Source: Croceivirga sp.
GTDB lineage: Bacteria > Bacteroidota > Bacteroidia > Flavobacteriales > Flavobacteriaceae
Length of the DNA: 64,000 nt
Assembly (NCBI GenBank): GCA_028281025.1
Contig: JANQKR010000039.1
Coordinates: 1-64,000, forward strand
Reading direction: 5' to 3'
In this document: positions 23,002-32,876 of the stretch, piece by piece
Numbering within the stretch: the first letter of the stretch is position 1
Layout of the letters: each line of letters opens with the position of its first letter
Notes under the pieces: generated by a model
The model's input: the letters and a program-made list of their open reading frames with translations, nothing else
Databases searched by the model: none
What the model was told of the DNA's origin: nothing
Position numbers and translations under genes: made by a program

Positions 23002-24507
23002 ATGAAACGCAACTTTTTTTTTGTTTGCTCCCTGGTCTTGACATTTGGCTTTGGCCAAAAATTGGACAGTACCGCTTTAAAGTCACAGGTAGCCGAGGCA
23101 ATCAGGGATTTAAGGGATTTTATTGCCATACCCAATGACGCCCTAAATCCCAGTGATATTGACGATAATATCTTTTGGCTCAAAAAGCAATTTGAAAAAC
23201 GGGGATTCAATACTGCTGTATTGGAAACCGACAACCTGCCCTTATTTTTTGCGGCCCTGCCGATGGACGATACCAAACCTTCGGTATTAATCTATATGCA
23301 TTTTGATGGGCAATCCGTGGATGCCTCCAAATGGGATCAGCCCAATCCCTATGAAGTGGTCCTTAAAAAACCGGATGGCGATACTTTTGAGAAGATGAAA
23401 TTTGAAGAACTGGGGGACGACATCAATTACGATTGGCGGCTTTTTGGCCGCTCCACTTCAGATGACAAGGGCCCCATTGTGATGCTGTTACATGCCTTGG
23501 ACCTTCTAAAAAAAGAGGAAACGGATCTTCCTTTCAACATCAAGGTGATTCTGGATGGGGAAGAGGAAAAAGGTAGTAAGCCGTTGCCCAATGCCGTAAA
23601 GCAGTATAGGGAGCTATTGCAAGCCAACTTTTTATTGATCCACGATGGACCAATGCACGCTTCAGGAAAACCAACTATCGTTTATGGCTGCCGCGGGATT
23701 ACCACGCTGACATTGACAACCCATGGCCCATTGAAACCCCAACATAGCGGACATTATGGAAATTATGCCCCAAATCCAGGTTTTCAATTGGCCCAACTTT
23801 TGGCCACTATGAAAAATACTGAGGGCCGTGTAACCATACCTGGTTATTATGATGGTATTTCATTAAATGAAGCAACCCGGACCATCCTCAAAAGCGTGCC
23901 TGATGATGCCAAGGCCATTTCAGAGAAACTACAATTTAAAACCCATGAAAAAGTAGGGAGTTTTTACCAAGAGGCCCTGCAATATCCAAGCCTGAACATT
24001 CGAGGTCTCGGCTCCGGATGGATCGGTGAAAAGGTCAGGACGATCGTTCCCGAAAGCGCCACGGCGGAGCTGGACCTGCGGCTGGTACCGGAATCGGATG
24101 GCAATCGGTTAAAACGTTTGGTCAAAGACCATATTAAAAAACAGGGATTTCATGTTTTGGACCATGTTCCCAACAAAGAGGAACGCCTGGCCCATGAGAA
24201 AATAGTTACGGTTACCGAAGGCGGTGTTACCGATGCCTTTAGAACCAGCTTTGACAATGCCTATGGGAAGTTTTTGATAAACACCTTACGTGGCACTTTT
24301 GGCGAGGAAGTCGTCCAGATTCGGATTATGGGAGGTACGGTACCCATTGCCCCCTTTATTAATGAGTTGAAAATACCGGCTTTTATAATACCAATGGTCA
24401 ATCCCGATAATAACCAACATAGCCCAAACGAAAATCTAAAAATTGGACAATTGGCTTATGGCATAAGGGCATTCCATTCCCTATTAAGTCATAGCCCGGA
24501 TAAATAA
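23002..24507 (+). CDS. Exported M20 family metallopeptidase
   Basis: A 501-aa protein with a signal peptide (about 1-18, FGFGQ) and the M20 di-zinc fold. Metal-site text: VLIYMHFDGQSVD (His/Asp), RSTSDDKGPIVMLLHAL (bridging Asp), VILDGEEEKGSKPL (catalytic Glu and metal Glu), FLLIHDGPMH and, near the end, NPDNNQHSPNENLKIG (last His). The dimerisation domain fills about 225-400. These enzymes are dipeptidases or carboxypeptidases. An exported version in this phylum usually takes peptides in the periplasm. The start is ATG at 23002, divergent from the histidine kinase. Confidence 0.9.
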   Translation: MKRNFFFVCSLVLTFGFGQKLDSTALKSQVAEAIRDLRDFIAIPNDALNPSDIDDNIFWLKKQFEKRGFNTAVLETDNLPLFFAALPMDDTKPSVLIYMHFDGQSVDASKWDQPNPYEVVLKKPDGDTFEKMKFEELGDDINYDWRLFGRSTSDDKGPIVMLLHALDLLKKEETDLPFNIKVILDGEEEKGSKPLPNAVKQYRELLQANFLLIHDGPMHASGKPTIVYGCRGITTLTLTTHGPLKPQHSGHYGNYAPNPGFQLAQLLATMKNTEGRVTIPGYYDGISLNEATRTILKSVPDDAKAISEKLQFKTHEKVGSFYQEALQYPSLNIRGLGSGWIGEKVRTIVPESATAELDLRLVPESDGNRLKRLVKDHIKKQGFHVLDHVPNKEERLAHEKIVTVTEGGVTDAFRTSFDNAYGKFLINTLRGTFGEEVVQIRIMGGTVPIAPFINELKIPAFIIPMVNPDNNQHSPNENLKIGQLAYGIRAFHSLLSHSPDK

Positions 24508-24650
24508 TCCCATTTGTCGATACCTAAGATTCCGTAATAGGGTCCAAATTTTGGAAATACGTATTTTCATCGAATATTTGTAGGATTTAACCTATAAATT
24601 TAGGCGCGGGAGCTGATGAAAGTAGCTTTAACCTACCCAAATTTAATCCC

Positions 24651-25040
24651 ATGAACTATAAAACGGTTATCATAGATGACTCTTCTGTACATCGCCTAGC
24701 TATTTCATTCCTAGTACAAAATCATCCAAAATTACAATTGACAGGAGCATATTCCGACCCTTATGAGGGTATTAAAGCAATCTACGAGCACAATGTTGAT
24801 ATTGTTTTTATGGACATTCTTTTGGACGATCTAAATGCTTTTGAATTATTGGATCAGATTCAAATACCTGCAGCCATTGTCATGAATTCCTCCTGGGAAA
24901 AGTTTTCGTCCAGGGCCAGGCGCTATGGCATCCAATATTTTTTGACAAAACCAATGCAAAAAAGCGCTTTTGAAGCCGCAGTTAAAGGGGTTTTACAATC
25001 ATTGGAAAGCGATAAAGTAAAAAAGCACGCTACTTCTTAA
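24651..25040 (+). CDS. Single-domain response regulator
   Basis: A 129-aa receiver-only protein. It has the acidic pair in VIIDDSSVHR, the phospho-acceptor Asp in VDIVFMDILLDDLN (near 54), the switch Ser in AIVMNSSWEK and the conserved Lys in YFLTKPMQKSAFE. It has no output domain, so it signals through protein contacts or as a phosphorelay part. The sequence QIPAAIVMNSSWEKFSSRARRYG resembles receivers of LytTR-type regulators. No kinase is adjacent on the same strand. Confidence 0.85.
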   Translation: MNYKTVIIDDSSVHRLAISFLVQNHPKLQLTGAYSDPYEGIKAIYEHNVDIVFMDILLDDLNAFELLDQIQIPAAIVMNSSWEKFSSRARRYGIQYFLTKPMQKSAFEAAVKGVLQSLESDKVKKHATS

Positions 25041-25088
25041 GCTTTAACCCATAAAAAAGTGGTGCAAAAGGCCAGCATTAGGATGGGA

Positions 25089-26264
25089 TCATGGCTTGTT
25101 CCCATAATTCCATCGCATGCCGAACAATACCCTAGTCATTACGGTTTTTCTAATGATGAAATGGTACAACGACCAAATAGTTGTTAAGCACACCAGCACT
25201 AGAAGCAGCAATTTTGGTAAAATGCCCATATCCCATTTCAATACGTAATATCCCGAGGCCACAATAACCGCCTGATGCGTGATGTAAAAGGGATATACCG
25301 CTGTATTGAGATAACTTAAGTTCTTGTTCGAAAAATTGAGGTATTTCATGGCGTAACCAATGGCAGCAAGGATAATGGTCCAAATATGCAGACCATTTAA
25401 AAGGCCATAAACATAAAGGTCCATATCCTGTTCCTTTGGTTTATTGAGTTCCCAGTTCCAGTAGAACCTTGCGAAAAGTACAATTGCCATGGTAAGGGCG
25501 ATCATTAGGAACATCCTTCTATACTTCAGACAGGTATCCCAGAAATTCTGAATGGCCCCAAGAAAAAAACCCAACACGTAAAATGTAATCGAAGAAGTAA
25601 AAACATACCAGTCGTTGATAAGACTTCCCTGTTCGGGCCAGTTGATATACAACCAAAAAATATACAGCACAAAGGGGGTCGCCAAAACAAGATGGGCGAT
25701 GGGATTTCCAAAAATTGGACCGGCCATTTTCCTGAACCCGTTGAACCATTTAATTTTTGCCATGGAGAAAATAGGTAGCAATAAAATGGTAAAAACAAAC
25801 AAATAGGCCACAAACCACATATGGCTCCACGTAAAAGAACCATCGGGATAGGGAACTATTTCATAGACCGAAGGGTAGAATTCCATATAACCGGGCGTTA
25901 TCCGGCCCTTTTGTAACCATTCAAAATATACTTGAATGGGAGTAATGAAAAAAATGGCAAAGGCGAGTGGAACAAACAATCGCACAAAACGTTCGCCCAT
26001 AAACTTGGGGATGCTCCGTTTGCGCAATGAGAACCGCACCCCTACCCCGGATATAAAAAAGAGCATGGGCAATCGCCATTGGTGTACCCACCAAATGATC
26101 CGTGTTATCCAAGGGGAAGTTTCCTCATTATTGATTTCCCAGGTATAGTGCTCCACAAAAGGTACGGCACAATGAAATAGAATTAAGGTCATAAAGGCCA
26201 GGACACGCAGCCAATCGATATAATGTAGTCGTTCCGGTTTCAAGATGCAAAAAGGTTGGTTCAA
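25089..26264 (-). CDS. Acyltransferase 3 family membrane protein (OpgC/OafA-like)
   Basis: A 391-aa polytopic protein with about ten transmembrane helices. The family start HYIDWLRVLAFMTLILFHCAVPF includes the catalytic His (FHCAV). Later conserved text is RLPMLFFISGVGVRFSLRKRS and FYITHQAVIVASGYYVL near the C-terminus. Members move acyl groups to sugars or other acceptors on the envelope. Acceptor unknown. The frame begins with TTG codons (26264 or 26243) because no ATG lies before the first helix. It stands alone between a receiver gene and ppc. Confidence 0.85.
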   Translation of the reverse strand: MNQPFCILKPERLHYIDWLRVLAFMTLILFHCAVPFVEHYTWEINNEETSPWITRIIWWVHQWRLPMLFFISGVGVRFSLRKRSIPKFMGERFVRLFVPLAFAIFFITPIQVYFEWLQKGRITPGYMEFYPSVYEIVPYPDGSFTWSHMWFVAYLFVFTILLLPIFSMAKIKWFNGFRKMAGPIFGNPIAHLVLATPFVLYIFWLYINWPEQGSLINDWYVFTSSITFYVLGFFLGAIQNFWDTCLKYRRMFLMIALTMAIVLFARFYWNWELNKPKEQDMDLYVYGLLNGLHIWTIILAAIGYAMKYLNFSNKNLSYLNTAVYPFYITHQAVIVASGYYVLKWDMGILPKLLLLVLVCLTTIWSLYHFIIRKTVMTRVLFGMRWNYGNKP

Positions 26265-26323
26265 TACTAAAGACGCATTATACCACCCCAGCGTTGCCTT
26301 ATCCTATAAAATTTACGCTTTCG

Positions 26324-28879
26324 CTATGCGGAATTACGACTGGCATTGATATTTCCGTACAAGGAACGGGTCACGATCTTTTCGTACAATTCCTTAAGAT
26401 TGGAATCTTGGGTGATGTGGTACAGCGCATTTTGTTGTATGACCAGCAGTGGTAATACAATGCGTTCCCGTATACGAACGGATTCCCTTGAAACCACTTC
26501 ATCCTCCATTAAGATTTTATGCCCGGAAACCTGAAGGAGCATTTTTTTTGATAGTTCAAACTCCTCGTTCAAAATGCTCCAAAACCCTCCAAATTCTTGG
26601 TCATCCCGCATATAACTGGTCAGATCAAAATTGGTTTTGGCCAGGGACATCATACTGTTGTGCATCAGTGCCCTAAAAAAGGGAACGTCCCTGTACAATG
26701 CTTTTACTTCTCCAAATCGACCTTCTTCCTTTAGCTTTTTTATGGCTGTTCCCAATCCAAAATAACCCGGTACATTTTGTTTCAACTGGCTCCAGGAGCC
26801 CACAAAGGAAATTGCCCTTAAATCGGAAAGGGTCAGTTGTTTTTTATTGCCGCGTTTTCCAGGTCGACTACCGATATTGGCCCTGGTATAATACTTTAAA
26901 GTACTCCGCTGTTCCAGATACGGAATGAATTTCTCGTGCTGTTTTAACGCTTCGTACTTCCCATAACTGAGTTCAGAGAGCTCTTCGATCAATTTCCGCT
27001 GTGCAGTGGGAATTAAATGTTCCTTCCCAAACAGATTGTTGCTCAATCCTGCGGTCAGTAATTGTTCCGCATTATGGATAAACTGCTCTTTGGTCCCATA
27101 CGTACTGGTAATGGTCTGTCCCTGGATGGTCAGCTGGATTTCATGATTGGCCACATCCTTGGTCTGTGCAGCATAAAAACGATGGGTTTTTCCCCCGCCA
27201 CGCGCCGGTGGACCTCCCCTACCATCAAAGAAAATGGCCTTGATCCCATTTTTCTTACAGATTTTACTGAGGGTTTCCTTGGTTTTTAAAATGCTCCAGT
27301 TGGCCTTTAAGTAGCCACCATCTTTGGTGCCATCCGAAAAACCGAGCATTATGGTATGTGTCTCTTTTCTACGTTTTAAATGATTCCTGTAGACCGGAGT
27401 ATCAAAAAGGGTTTGCATTACCGCTTCCGAGGCTTCCATACCCTTCATCGTTTCAAACAATGGAATGATATCAAAGGTAATCTCCTCGGTCTTCCAGCCA
27501 CACCATCGGAACAGACCAAAAACAAACAATACTGCAAAAATGTCCTCGGAGTTGCTGATGATATAGCGATTACATCCATCTTCACCATTCCTGTTCTGGA
27601 TTTCCTTTAACTGCTTGATATTGATTATGGTCTCTTGGACGATAGCTTCGTCAAAATCATTGGGATCCAAAGAAATATGCCCCTCCAATAACCATTTTAC
27701 CAATTCGCTTTCGGAAAGTTCGTCCAAGGAATCCTTTATTGCCCCTTGCTGTCTTAAAATGGTCTCCACGGTCAAATAATGCTTGCTATGGTCCTGGCGA
27801 ATATCCAAAGCCGCAAAATGGGTCTTGAAAATGTGTACTTTATCCAATAGGGCATTCAACTCATCCAAGTACAGGGAATGGTAATCGGTAATGAGTGTTT
27901 GTCTGATTTCGGTCAGCTTTTCGGCAATTTCCGTATACGACAACAAAAAGTTCTCTTGGAACATGGCTTTATAAAGCTTCAGGTTCAAGTCGTTTAAAGA
28001 TTCTTGGAGTCCCTTGAAGGTGAGCTTTCTCCGCAAGACCTTTAAATCGTTATAATAGCATTTCATTAAGGTCAGTCGAAGCTCGTCTGCGACTTTTCGG
28101 GTCATATCGGCAGTAACAAACGGATTTCCATCCCGATCCCCACCCGGCCAAAAACCGAGTTTTATAATGTTGTAATTGTCAAAATTACTGTCCCGGATAT
28201 TACTTTTTACATATTGAAAAAGTTCCCCAATGGCTTGGTAATACGTGTTCCGGAGAATATGGATAATATTCTTGGCCTCATCCAAAGGGGTAGGTTTTTT
28301 GGCATTGATCAATGAGGTAAGGCCCAACTGCTGTAAGGTCAAGTCAATATCATCAATACGATTTTCATCAATGAGCGCGCGCATATCCGCAATAATATCC
28401 AAGACCGAAGGGGAATAGAATTGCGTTGGATGTGCCGTTAGTACGATCCTGGCACTGAATGATGAAAGTTTTTTTGCGATTTTATCCCAGTTTTTGTTTT
28501 GATCTACCAATTCAAAGTAATCCTTTATGGAAAGGGAACTGGTATATTCCTGTAGTTTGGGAAAGGCAGCATCCTCCACACTATCGTAGAGGACCACTTG
28601 GCGTTCCACATATTGGATAATGCGGAACATAAAATCTATTTGTGCCTGCTCCTCTTCAATACCCACAAATTGTGTGAAAAAGTCACCCAAAATATCCTGG
28701 GGCTTTTTACCGGACTTAAGCCCTTTCTTGCATTGCTCAAAAAGAAGGGGCACCAACATGCCCACATTTTCCATATCCGTATAGGGCAGACTTAGAAAAA
28801 GACTATTGTAGATCTTGAATTTATTGGTGATCGATTTTTTGAACTCGTCCAACTTTTGGGACCGTTGCATTTCATTCAT
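26324..28879 (-). CDS. ppc: Phosphoenolpyruvate carboxylase
   Basis: An 851-aa enzyme that carboxylates PEP to oxaloacetate to refill the TCA cycle. Catalytic text: VLTAHPTQFYSPSVL (active-site His), FWPGGDRDGNPFVTADM, ALDIRQDHSKHYLTVE, MLGFSDGTKDGGYLKANW, FFDGRGGPPARGGG (glycine loop) and RANIGSRPGKRG near residue 650. The C-terminus has the conserved end RIRERIVLPLLVIQQNALYHI. It is slightly shorter than the E. coli enzyme (about 880). The start is ATG at 28879 (MNEMQRSQ). It stands alone, with no obvious operon partner. Confidence 0.94.
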   Translation of the reverse strand: MNEMQRSQKLDEFKKSITNKFKIYNSLFLSLPYTDMENVGMLVPLLFEQCKKGLKSGKKPQDILGDFFTQFVGIEEEQAQIDFMFRIIQYVERQVVLYDSVEDAAFPKLQEYTSSLSIKDYFELVDQNKNWDKIAKKLSSFSARIVLTAHPTQFYSPSVLDIIADMRALIDENRIDDIDLTLQQLGLTSLINAKKPTPLDEAKNIIHILRNTYYQAIGELFQYVKSNIRDSNFDNYNIIKLGFWPGGDRDGNPFVTADMTRKVADELRLTLMKCYYNDLKVLRRKLTFKGLQESLNDLNLKLYKAMFQENFLLSYTEIAEKLTEIRQTLITDYHSLYLDELNALLDKVHIFKTHFAALDIRQDHSKHYLTVETILRQQGAIKDSLDELSESELVKWLLEGHISLDPNDFDEAIVQETIINIKQLKEIQNRNGEDGCNRYIISNSEDIFAVLFVFGLFRWCGWKTEEITFDIIPLFETMKGMEASEAVMQTLFDTPVYRNHLKRRKETHTIMLGFSDGTKDGGYLKANWSILKTKETLSKICKKNGIKAIFFDGRGGPPARGGGKTHRFYAAQTKDVANHEIQLTIQGQTITSTYGTKEQFIHNAEQLLTAGLSNNLFGKEHLIPTAQRKLIEELSELSYGKYEALKQHEKFIPYLEQRSTLKYYTRANIGSRPGKRGNKKQLTLSDLRAISFVGSWSQLKQNVPGYFGLGTAIKKLKEEGRFGEVKALYRDVPFFRALMHNSMMSLAKTNFDLTSYMRDDQEFGGFWSILNEEFELSKKMLLQVSGHKILMEDEVVSRESVRIRERIVLPLLVIQQNALYHITQDSNLKELYEKIVTRSLYGNINASRNSA

Positions 28880-29003
28880 GCGAAACCCTATTTGAATTGA
28901 TGATGGTTAAAGGTCGTTATAAACCCCTGATTTTTTGGTATAATTTACCCAAATCACAAATTACGCCCGTGACCCTGCAAACCTAACAAAGGATGGGAGC
29001 AAA

Positions 29004-29663
29004 TCAAAAAAACTTTTGATATTGGAGCACCCTGAAATCCAACGTATTGAATTCAGGATTTTCGTTTTTAAGTTCTTTGTATTCCCTTAGGCTCCCTACT
29101 GCCCTGTTGGCCGCTCCGGACGGGGCAATCAAGGAAACGGTCGTAACGCTTTTCTGTGTGGCAGGATGTAGGAATTTATGGATCCGGGGTACCTGATCGG
29201 ATACGCGTTCCAACTGCAACCCATGTGCCTTTAGGTGCCTCCTAAAGAAATACTCGGGCCCATTTTTACTATTGCCCCCGGTGAACAAAAGGGTGTGGAC
29301 CGTAGGAAATCTTTCGAGATACCCAAGCATATCCCGAAGTTGCACATTCTGCATACCCAAATCCGAAGCATCCACCTTTTGACGTTCTGCAAGTTCCACA
29401 ATGTCACAAATACCGATATTGTGTTTTCTAAGAAATTGTTTTCGTTGATGGATTGCCTTATCGGTAGTCTCAAAAACCAGCCCTAATTGAAAAATCCTGT
29501 CCAGAATGGGCCATAGCTGTCCGTCCCTACTGCCGTAGCAGAAATCCACATCTCCTTCCTTTAATTTACGCGAAGTAAATCTGGGGGGTGGTAAGGTCCC
29601 AACTATTAATTTTTCCACACCCCTGAACAAAAATGGGGGATATGGGTGCTGATGTAAAAACAT
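29004..29663 (-). CDS. Uracil-DNA glycosylase superfamily protein
   Basis: About 219 aa from the ATG at 29663 (MFLHQHPYPPF). A TTG at 29690 would add nine residues. Signs of a UDG fold: an N-terminal VEKLIVGTLPPP motif (motif A-like GTxPP), DFCYGSRDGQLWPIL, a central LLFTGGNSKNG, and VSLIAPSGAANRAVG (motif B-like, S-P-S/A stretch). It may remove damaged bases or be a non-catalytic relative. The motif A Asn/Asp of classical UDG is not obvious. It stands alone, divergent from thx. Confidence 0.65.
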   Translation of the reverse strand: MFLHQHPYPPFLFRGVEKLIVGTLPPPRFTSRKLKEGDVDFCYGSRDGQLWPILDRIFQLGLVFETTDKAIHQRKQFLRKHNIGICDIVELAERQKVDASDLGMQNVQLRDMLGYLERFPTVHTLLFTGGNSKNGPEYFFRRHLKAHGLQLERVSDQVPRIHKFLHPATQKSVTTVSLIAPSGAANRAVGSLREYKELKNENPEFNTLDFRVLQYQKFF

Positions 29664-29779
29664 AAGGCATAAAGGTAATGGAATCCCCAATTTTTATTTA
29701 ACCATTGATTTTTCTTAAATTAAGGGAAAAACGGAATAACAGATTCCGGGCCAGTCGGTAACAACAAACAATACAAATC

Positions 29780-29908
29780 ATGGGAAAAGGGGACATTAAG
29801 ACCAAAAGGGGAAAAATTGCCAACAAATCTTTCGGGGCAAGAAGAAAACGGAAAATAAAAAAACGAACTTCAGTTGAGGAAAAGGTCAGTACGGAAAAGG
29901 CAAAATAA
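29780..29908 (+). CDS. 30S ribosomal protein THX (bTHX)
   Basis: A 42-codon ORF (ATG 29780, TAA 29906-29908). It begins MGKGDIKTKRGKIANKSFGARR and continues with a lysine/arginine-rich stretch. The N-terminus GKGDxKTxRGKI and the SFGxxR motif are the bTHX/Thx signature. This tiny basic protein sits in the head of the 30S subunit and is encoded in Bacteroidota and Thermus. The gene is short and easily missed. Confidence 0.92.
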   Translation: MGKGDIKTKRGKIANKSFGARRKRKIKKRTSVEEKVSTEKAK

Positions 29909-29916
29909 ACGAAGGC

Positions 29917-30282
29917 CTAATCTATCTTAAAATTAAAGATCAGTTCCCCTTCTTGATCAATATCCAATTGATAGGTATACAGACCAATGGGCAAAGGACT
30001 TGTTACGGTATCCGGGACAAAATTAAATACTCTGGAATCCGCTTCAACCCTTAAGGTATCCTGCTGAAATGCCAAATCAAATTCCATGTAGTCGGAAAAG
30101 CTATCTGCAGCAACATTTTCATAGAACAATGTATCTACCCGTACCTCCACACGTGAGAAATTTTGGCCGCTCCTATTTTGAATTCGAATGTTGGGACCGG
30201 TTAGGTTGTCATCACGATCATCACAGGACTGGGAAACCAAGACTAGGGAAAATAGCAATAGGGACCGTACAACATTTTTCAT
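29917..30282 (-). CDS. Small lipoprotein, function unknown
   Basis: A 121-aa protein with a signal peptide and lipobox (SLVLVSQSC, Cys20) followed by DDRDDN. The mature part is a predicted beta sandwich (FSRVEVRVDTLFYENVAADSFSDYMEF, YTYQLDIDQEGELIFNFKID). It recalls DUF-type lipoproteins of Flavobacteriaceae, but I cannot name a family. It is convergent with thx (8 bp apart) and is followed on its strand by an empty 44 bp after yaaA. Confidence 0.7.
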   Translation of the reverse strand: MKNVVRSLLLFSLVLVSQSCDDRDDNLTGPNIRIQNRSGQNFSRVEVRVDTLFYENVAADSFSDYMEFDLAFQQDTLRVEADSRVFNFVPDTVTSPLPIGLYTYQLDIDQEGELIFNFKID

Positions 30283-30326
30283 GGCAAAGCACTTTATGTA
30301 ATCAACGCTATTGCCGCTAAATTATT

Positions 30327-31088
30327 CTATCGAATAAATACGGGTTCGTTCTCCTTCACCGTATGTTCCTGACTAAATTGGTAATCATCATAATCAAATC
30401 CTTTGATATCATCCAAGGTATGGGCATCGTTGTCCAGAATGTACCGGACCATGGAACCCCGTGCCTTTTTTGCAAAAAAGCTAATGACCTTTAATTTATC
30501 ATTCTTCCAATCCTTGAATACCGGCGATATCACGGGAACTTTTAAGGCCTTGGTATCAATGGCGCCAAAATATTCATTACTTGCCAGGTTTATAAAAAGT
30601 TCACCGTCCATAAGTTCTGTATTTAAATGCGCGGTCAATGTTTTTTTCCAAAACTCATAAAGGTTCTTTTTACGACCAACCTTTAACTGGGTACCCATTT
30701 CAAGCCTATAGGGTTGAATCAAATCCAAGGGTTTCAAAATTCCGTAAAGACCGGATAGGATCCGCAATGTGGATTGTAATTGTTCCAGTTTGTTTTCGGG
30801 TATGGAATAGGCATCCAGGCCTTGATAGACATCGCCATTAAAGGCGTAAACCGCCGGTCTCGCATTTTCTGCGGTAAATGGGATGGAGAATTGTTGGTTC
30901 CTTTCCCAGTTCAATTGGGCAAGATTATCCGAAATTGACATTAATTGGGACAGTACCTTGGGTTTCTTTTTTACCAAGACCTTATTTAGTTTTTCCGACA
31001 ATCCCAGGAATTCAGGTTGACTAAATCTATCCGTGGGTAGGTCAGAATCAAAATCCAGTGATTTGGCAGGGGAAATAACAATTTTCAT
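30327..31088 (-). CDS. yaaA: Peroxide stress protein YaaA (DUF328)
   Basis: A 253-aa protein of YaaA length. It starts [18 protein letters not shown]. It has [81 protein letters not shown] and [18 protein letters not shown]. YaaA binds DNA and lowers free iron during peroxide stress in E. coli. I use the ATG at 31088; a TTG at 31097 is less likely. It follows the pseudouridine synthase gene by about 95 bp. Confidence 0.93.
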   Translation of the reverse strand: MKIVISPAKSLDFDSDLPTDRFSQPEFLGLSEKLNKVLVKKKPKVLSQLMSISDNLAQLNWERNQQFSIPFTAENARPAVYAFNGDVYQGLDAYSIPENKLEQLQSTLRILSGLYGILKPLDLIQPYRLEMGTQLKVGRKKNLYEFWKKTLTAHLNTELMDGELFINLASNEYFGAIDTKALKVPVISPVFKDWKNDKLKVISFFAKKARGSMVRYILDNDAHTLDDIKGFDYDDYQFSQEHTVKENEPVFIR

Positions 31089-31184
31089 CGTAAGCAATTT
31101 AATGCTTCAAAAATAACACCTAAATCAAAATCTTGTCCAGCAATGCCCAACATGTTTTCAATGGTGGAATTGAAGATGTCTATA

Positions 31185-32213
31185 CTACCCATCCAGATGC
31201 TTGGCATATCCTTCCCATTTCTCGATACATTTTGCAATATCATCAGGGATTGGAGAATCAAAAAGTAGTTGCTTCCCCGTGGTGGGATGAATGAATCCCA
31301 AGGTCCTGGCATGGAGTGCCTGTCTTGGCAGAATCTTGAAACAGTTTTCCACAAACTGTTTGTATTTGGTAAAGGTGGTTCCTTTTAAAATTTTATCCCC
31401 TCCATATCGCGCGTCATTGAACAAGGTATGCCCCAAATGCTTCATATGCACCCGAATCTGATGTGTTCTGCCCGTTTCCAATTTACAGGAAACCAAGGTT
31501 ACGTATCCCAATCGTTTCAACACTTTGTAATGTGTAATGGCATCCTTACCCTGTTCCCCTTCCGGGAATACCATCATTTGCAATCTATTTTTGGGATTAC
31601 GGGCTATGGGTCCTTCAATAGTACCTTCATCTTCTTTTAAGCTCCCCCAGACCAGGGCAACATATTCCCGTTCGGTGGATTTTTCAAAAAACTGTTGTGC
31701 CAAATTGGCCATGGCCATATCCGTTTTTGCAATGACCAGTAAACCAGAGGTATCCTTATCAATACGATGTACCAAACCGGGTCTTCCAGAGCTATTGTTG
31801 GGTAAATCCTTAATGTGATGTACCAAGGCATTCAGTAATGTTCCCGAATAATTCCCATGTCCCGGATGGACTACCATTCCAGCAGGTTTGTTGACCACTA
31901 AAACCTGATCGTCCTCAAAAACCACGTCCAATGGAATAGCTTCCGGCGTCAACAAAAACTCGTACGGGGGGTGTTCAAAAAGTACTTTTACCTCATCCCC
32001 GGCCTTTACGCGATAATTCTGTTTTACTTGCTTGTTGTTTACCCAAATATGACCCTGTTTGGCCGCTTGCTGAATCTTGTTTCTTGTGGCGTTCTCAATG
32101 AAGTTCATTAAAAATTTATCCACCCTAAGCGGTTCTTGCCCCTTTGAAGCCTCAAATCGGTAATGTTCAAAAAGCTCATCTTGTGATAGATCGGAGGTAT
32201 CAGAATCCATCAT
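31185..32213 (-). CDS. RluD-family 23S rRNA pseudouridine synthase
   Basis: About 342 aa from the ATG at 32213 (MMDSDTSDLSQ), which overlaps the TGA of the PASTA gene. An N-terminal S4 domain (about 30-90, LRVDKFLMNFIENATRNKIQQAAKQGHIWVNNK) is followed by a catalytic domain with the HRIDKDTSGLLVIAKT motif (catalytic Asp), TGRTHQIRVHMKHLGHTLFNDARYGG and HARTLGFIHPTTGK. The layout S4 plus RluD catalytic core matches enzymes modifying helix 69 of 23S rRNA. RluC remains possible. It is translationally coupled to the PASTA gene. Confidence 0.9.
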   Translation of the reverse strand: MMDSDTSDLSQDELFEHYRFEASKGQEPLRVDKFLMNFIENATRNKIQQAAKQGHIWVNNKQVKQNYRVKAGDEVKVLFEHPPYEFLLTPEAIPLDVVFEDDQVLVVNKPAGMVVHPGHGNYSGTLLNALVHHIKDLPNNSSGRPGLVHRIDKDTSGLLVIAKTDMAMANLAQQFFEKSTEREYVALVWGSLKEDEGTIEGPIARNPKNRLQMMVFPEGEQGKDAITHYKVLKRLGYVTLVSCKLETGRTHQIRVHMKHLGHTLFNDARYGGDKILKGTTFTKYKQFVENCFKILPRQALHARTLGFIHPTTGKQLLFDSPIPDDIAKCIEKWEGYAKHLDG

Positions 32214-32803
32214 TTGTTTTGGGATTCTGCTTTTATGATGGCACGTCCAGGGATAGTACCGTTCCCACAAATCAATTCTACTTTGGAAGTTCTGGGCAAC
32301 TTATCCCCAGGATTCATCTCTTTGCCTTTGTACCTGATATAGTAGACCATATCCTTTCCCAATTCGTCTATATAGGTAACCCCTTGTACATCCAACCCAA
32401 CTGCCCGCAACATGGAAGTGGCATTACGCCGGGTAACCTGAATGATTTTGGGAATGGTCACCTTTTTATAACCGGAGGGGTTCACGGTAAAATAGATTTT
32501 TCGATTTTCCTTGACCTTGGTTCCGGCAGGGGGATCCTGTTCCAGAATGGAAAACCTCGGATACTCGGGATCGTAGTTTGTGGAATCCAAAACCTCGTAA
32601 CGCAGGCCGGCATCCTCGGCGGCTTTTCGCATCTCCATTACGGACATTTTTGAAAAATCGGGCACTTCAACAAACTCGCCATGGTTGGTGCTACCTTTTA
32701 ACCAGCGCAATGTCATAAAACAAATGGCGATCAAAACCAGAACTGCCAAGCCCAATTGAATCAAAAATGTTCTACTCCGCAGAAAATCCAGGAAATCCCT
32801 CAT
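32210..32803 (-). CDS. PASTA-domain membrane protein
   Basis: A 197-aa protein with one N-terminal transmembrane helix (about 13-33, FLIQLGLAVLVLIAICFMTLRW) and then about two PASTA modules: one around VPDFSKMSVMEMRKAAEDAGLRYEV and one around IPKIIQVTRRNATSMLRAVGLDVQG, each with a DPPAGTKVKENR- or NPGDKLPR-type end. PASTA domains bind peptidoglycan or beta-lactams. There is no kinase domain. The neighbour ddl, divergent 73 bp away, is a cell-wall enzyme, so an envelope role is likely. Confidence 0.88.
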   Translation of the reverse strand: MRDFLDFLRSRTFLIQLGLAVLVLIAICFMTLRWLKGSTNHGEFVEVPDFSKMSVMEMRKAAEDAGLRYEVLDSTNYDPEYPRFSILEQDPPAGTKVKENRKIYFTVNPSGYKKVTIPKIIQVTRRNATSMLRAVGLDVQGVTYIDELGKDMVYYIRYKGKEMNPGDKLPRTSKVELICGNGTIPGRAIIKAESQNK

Positions 32804-32876
32804 GCCAAATGGTTTGCCGACAAATATAGAAAAACAGCCCTTTTTTAATTACTTTGGTGGCGTTTAATCGACCAAA

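Noticed and set aside
31085-31354. 89-aa minus-strand frame between yaaA and the pseudouridine synthase
   Set aside because: It overlaps the 3' end of the pseudouridine synthase in another frame, has no recognisable domain and unlikely composition.
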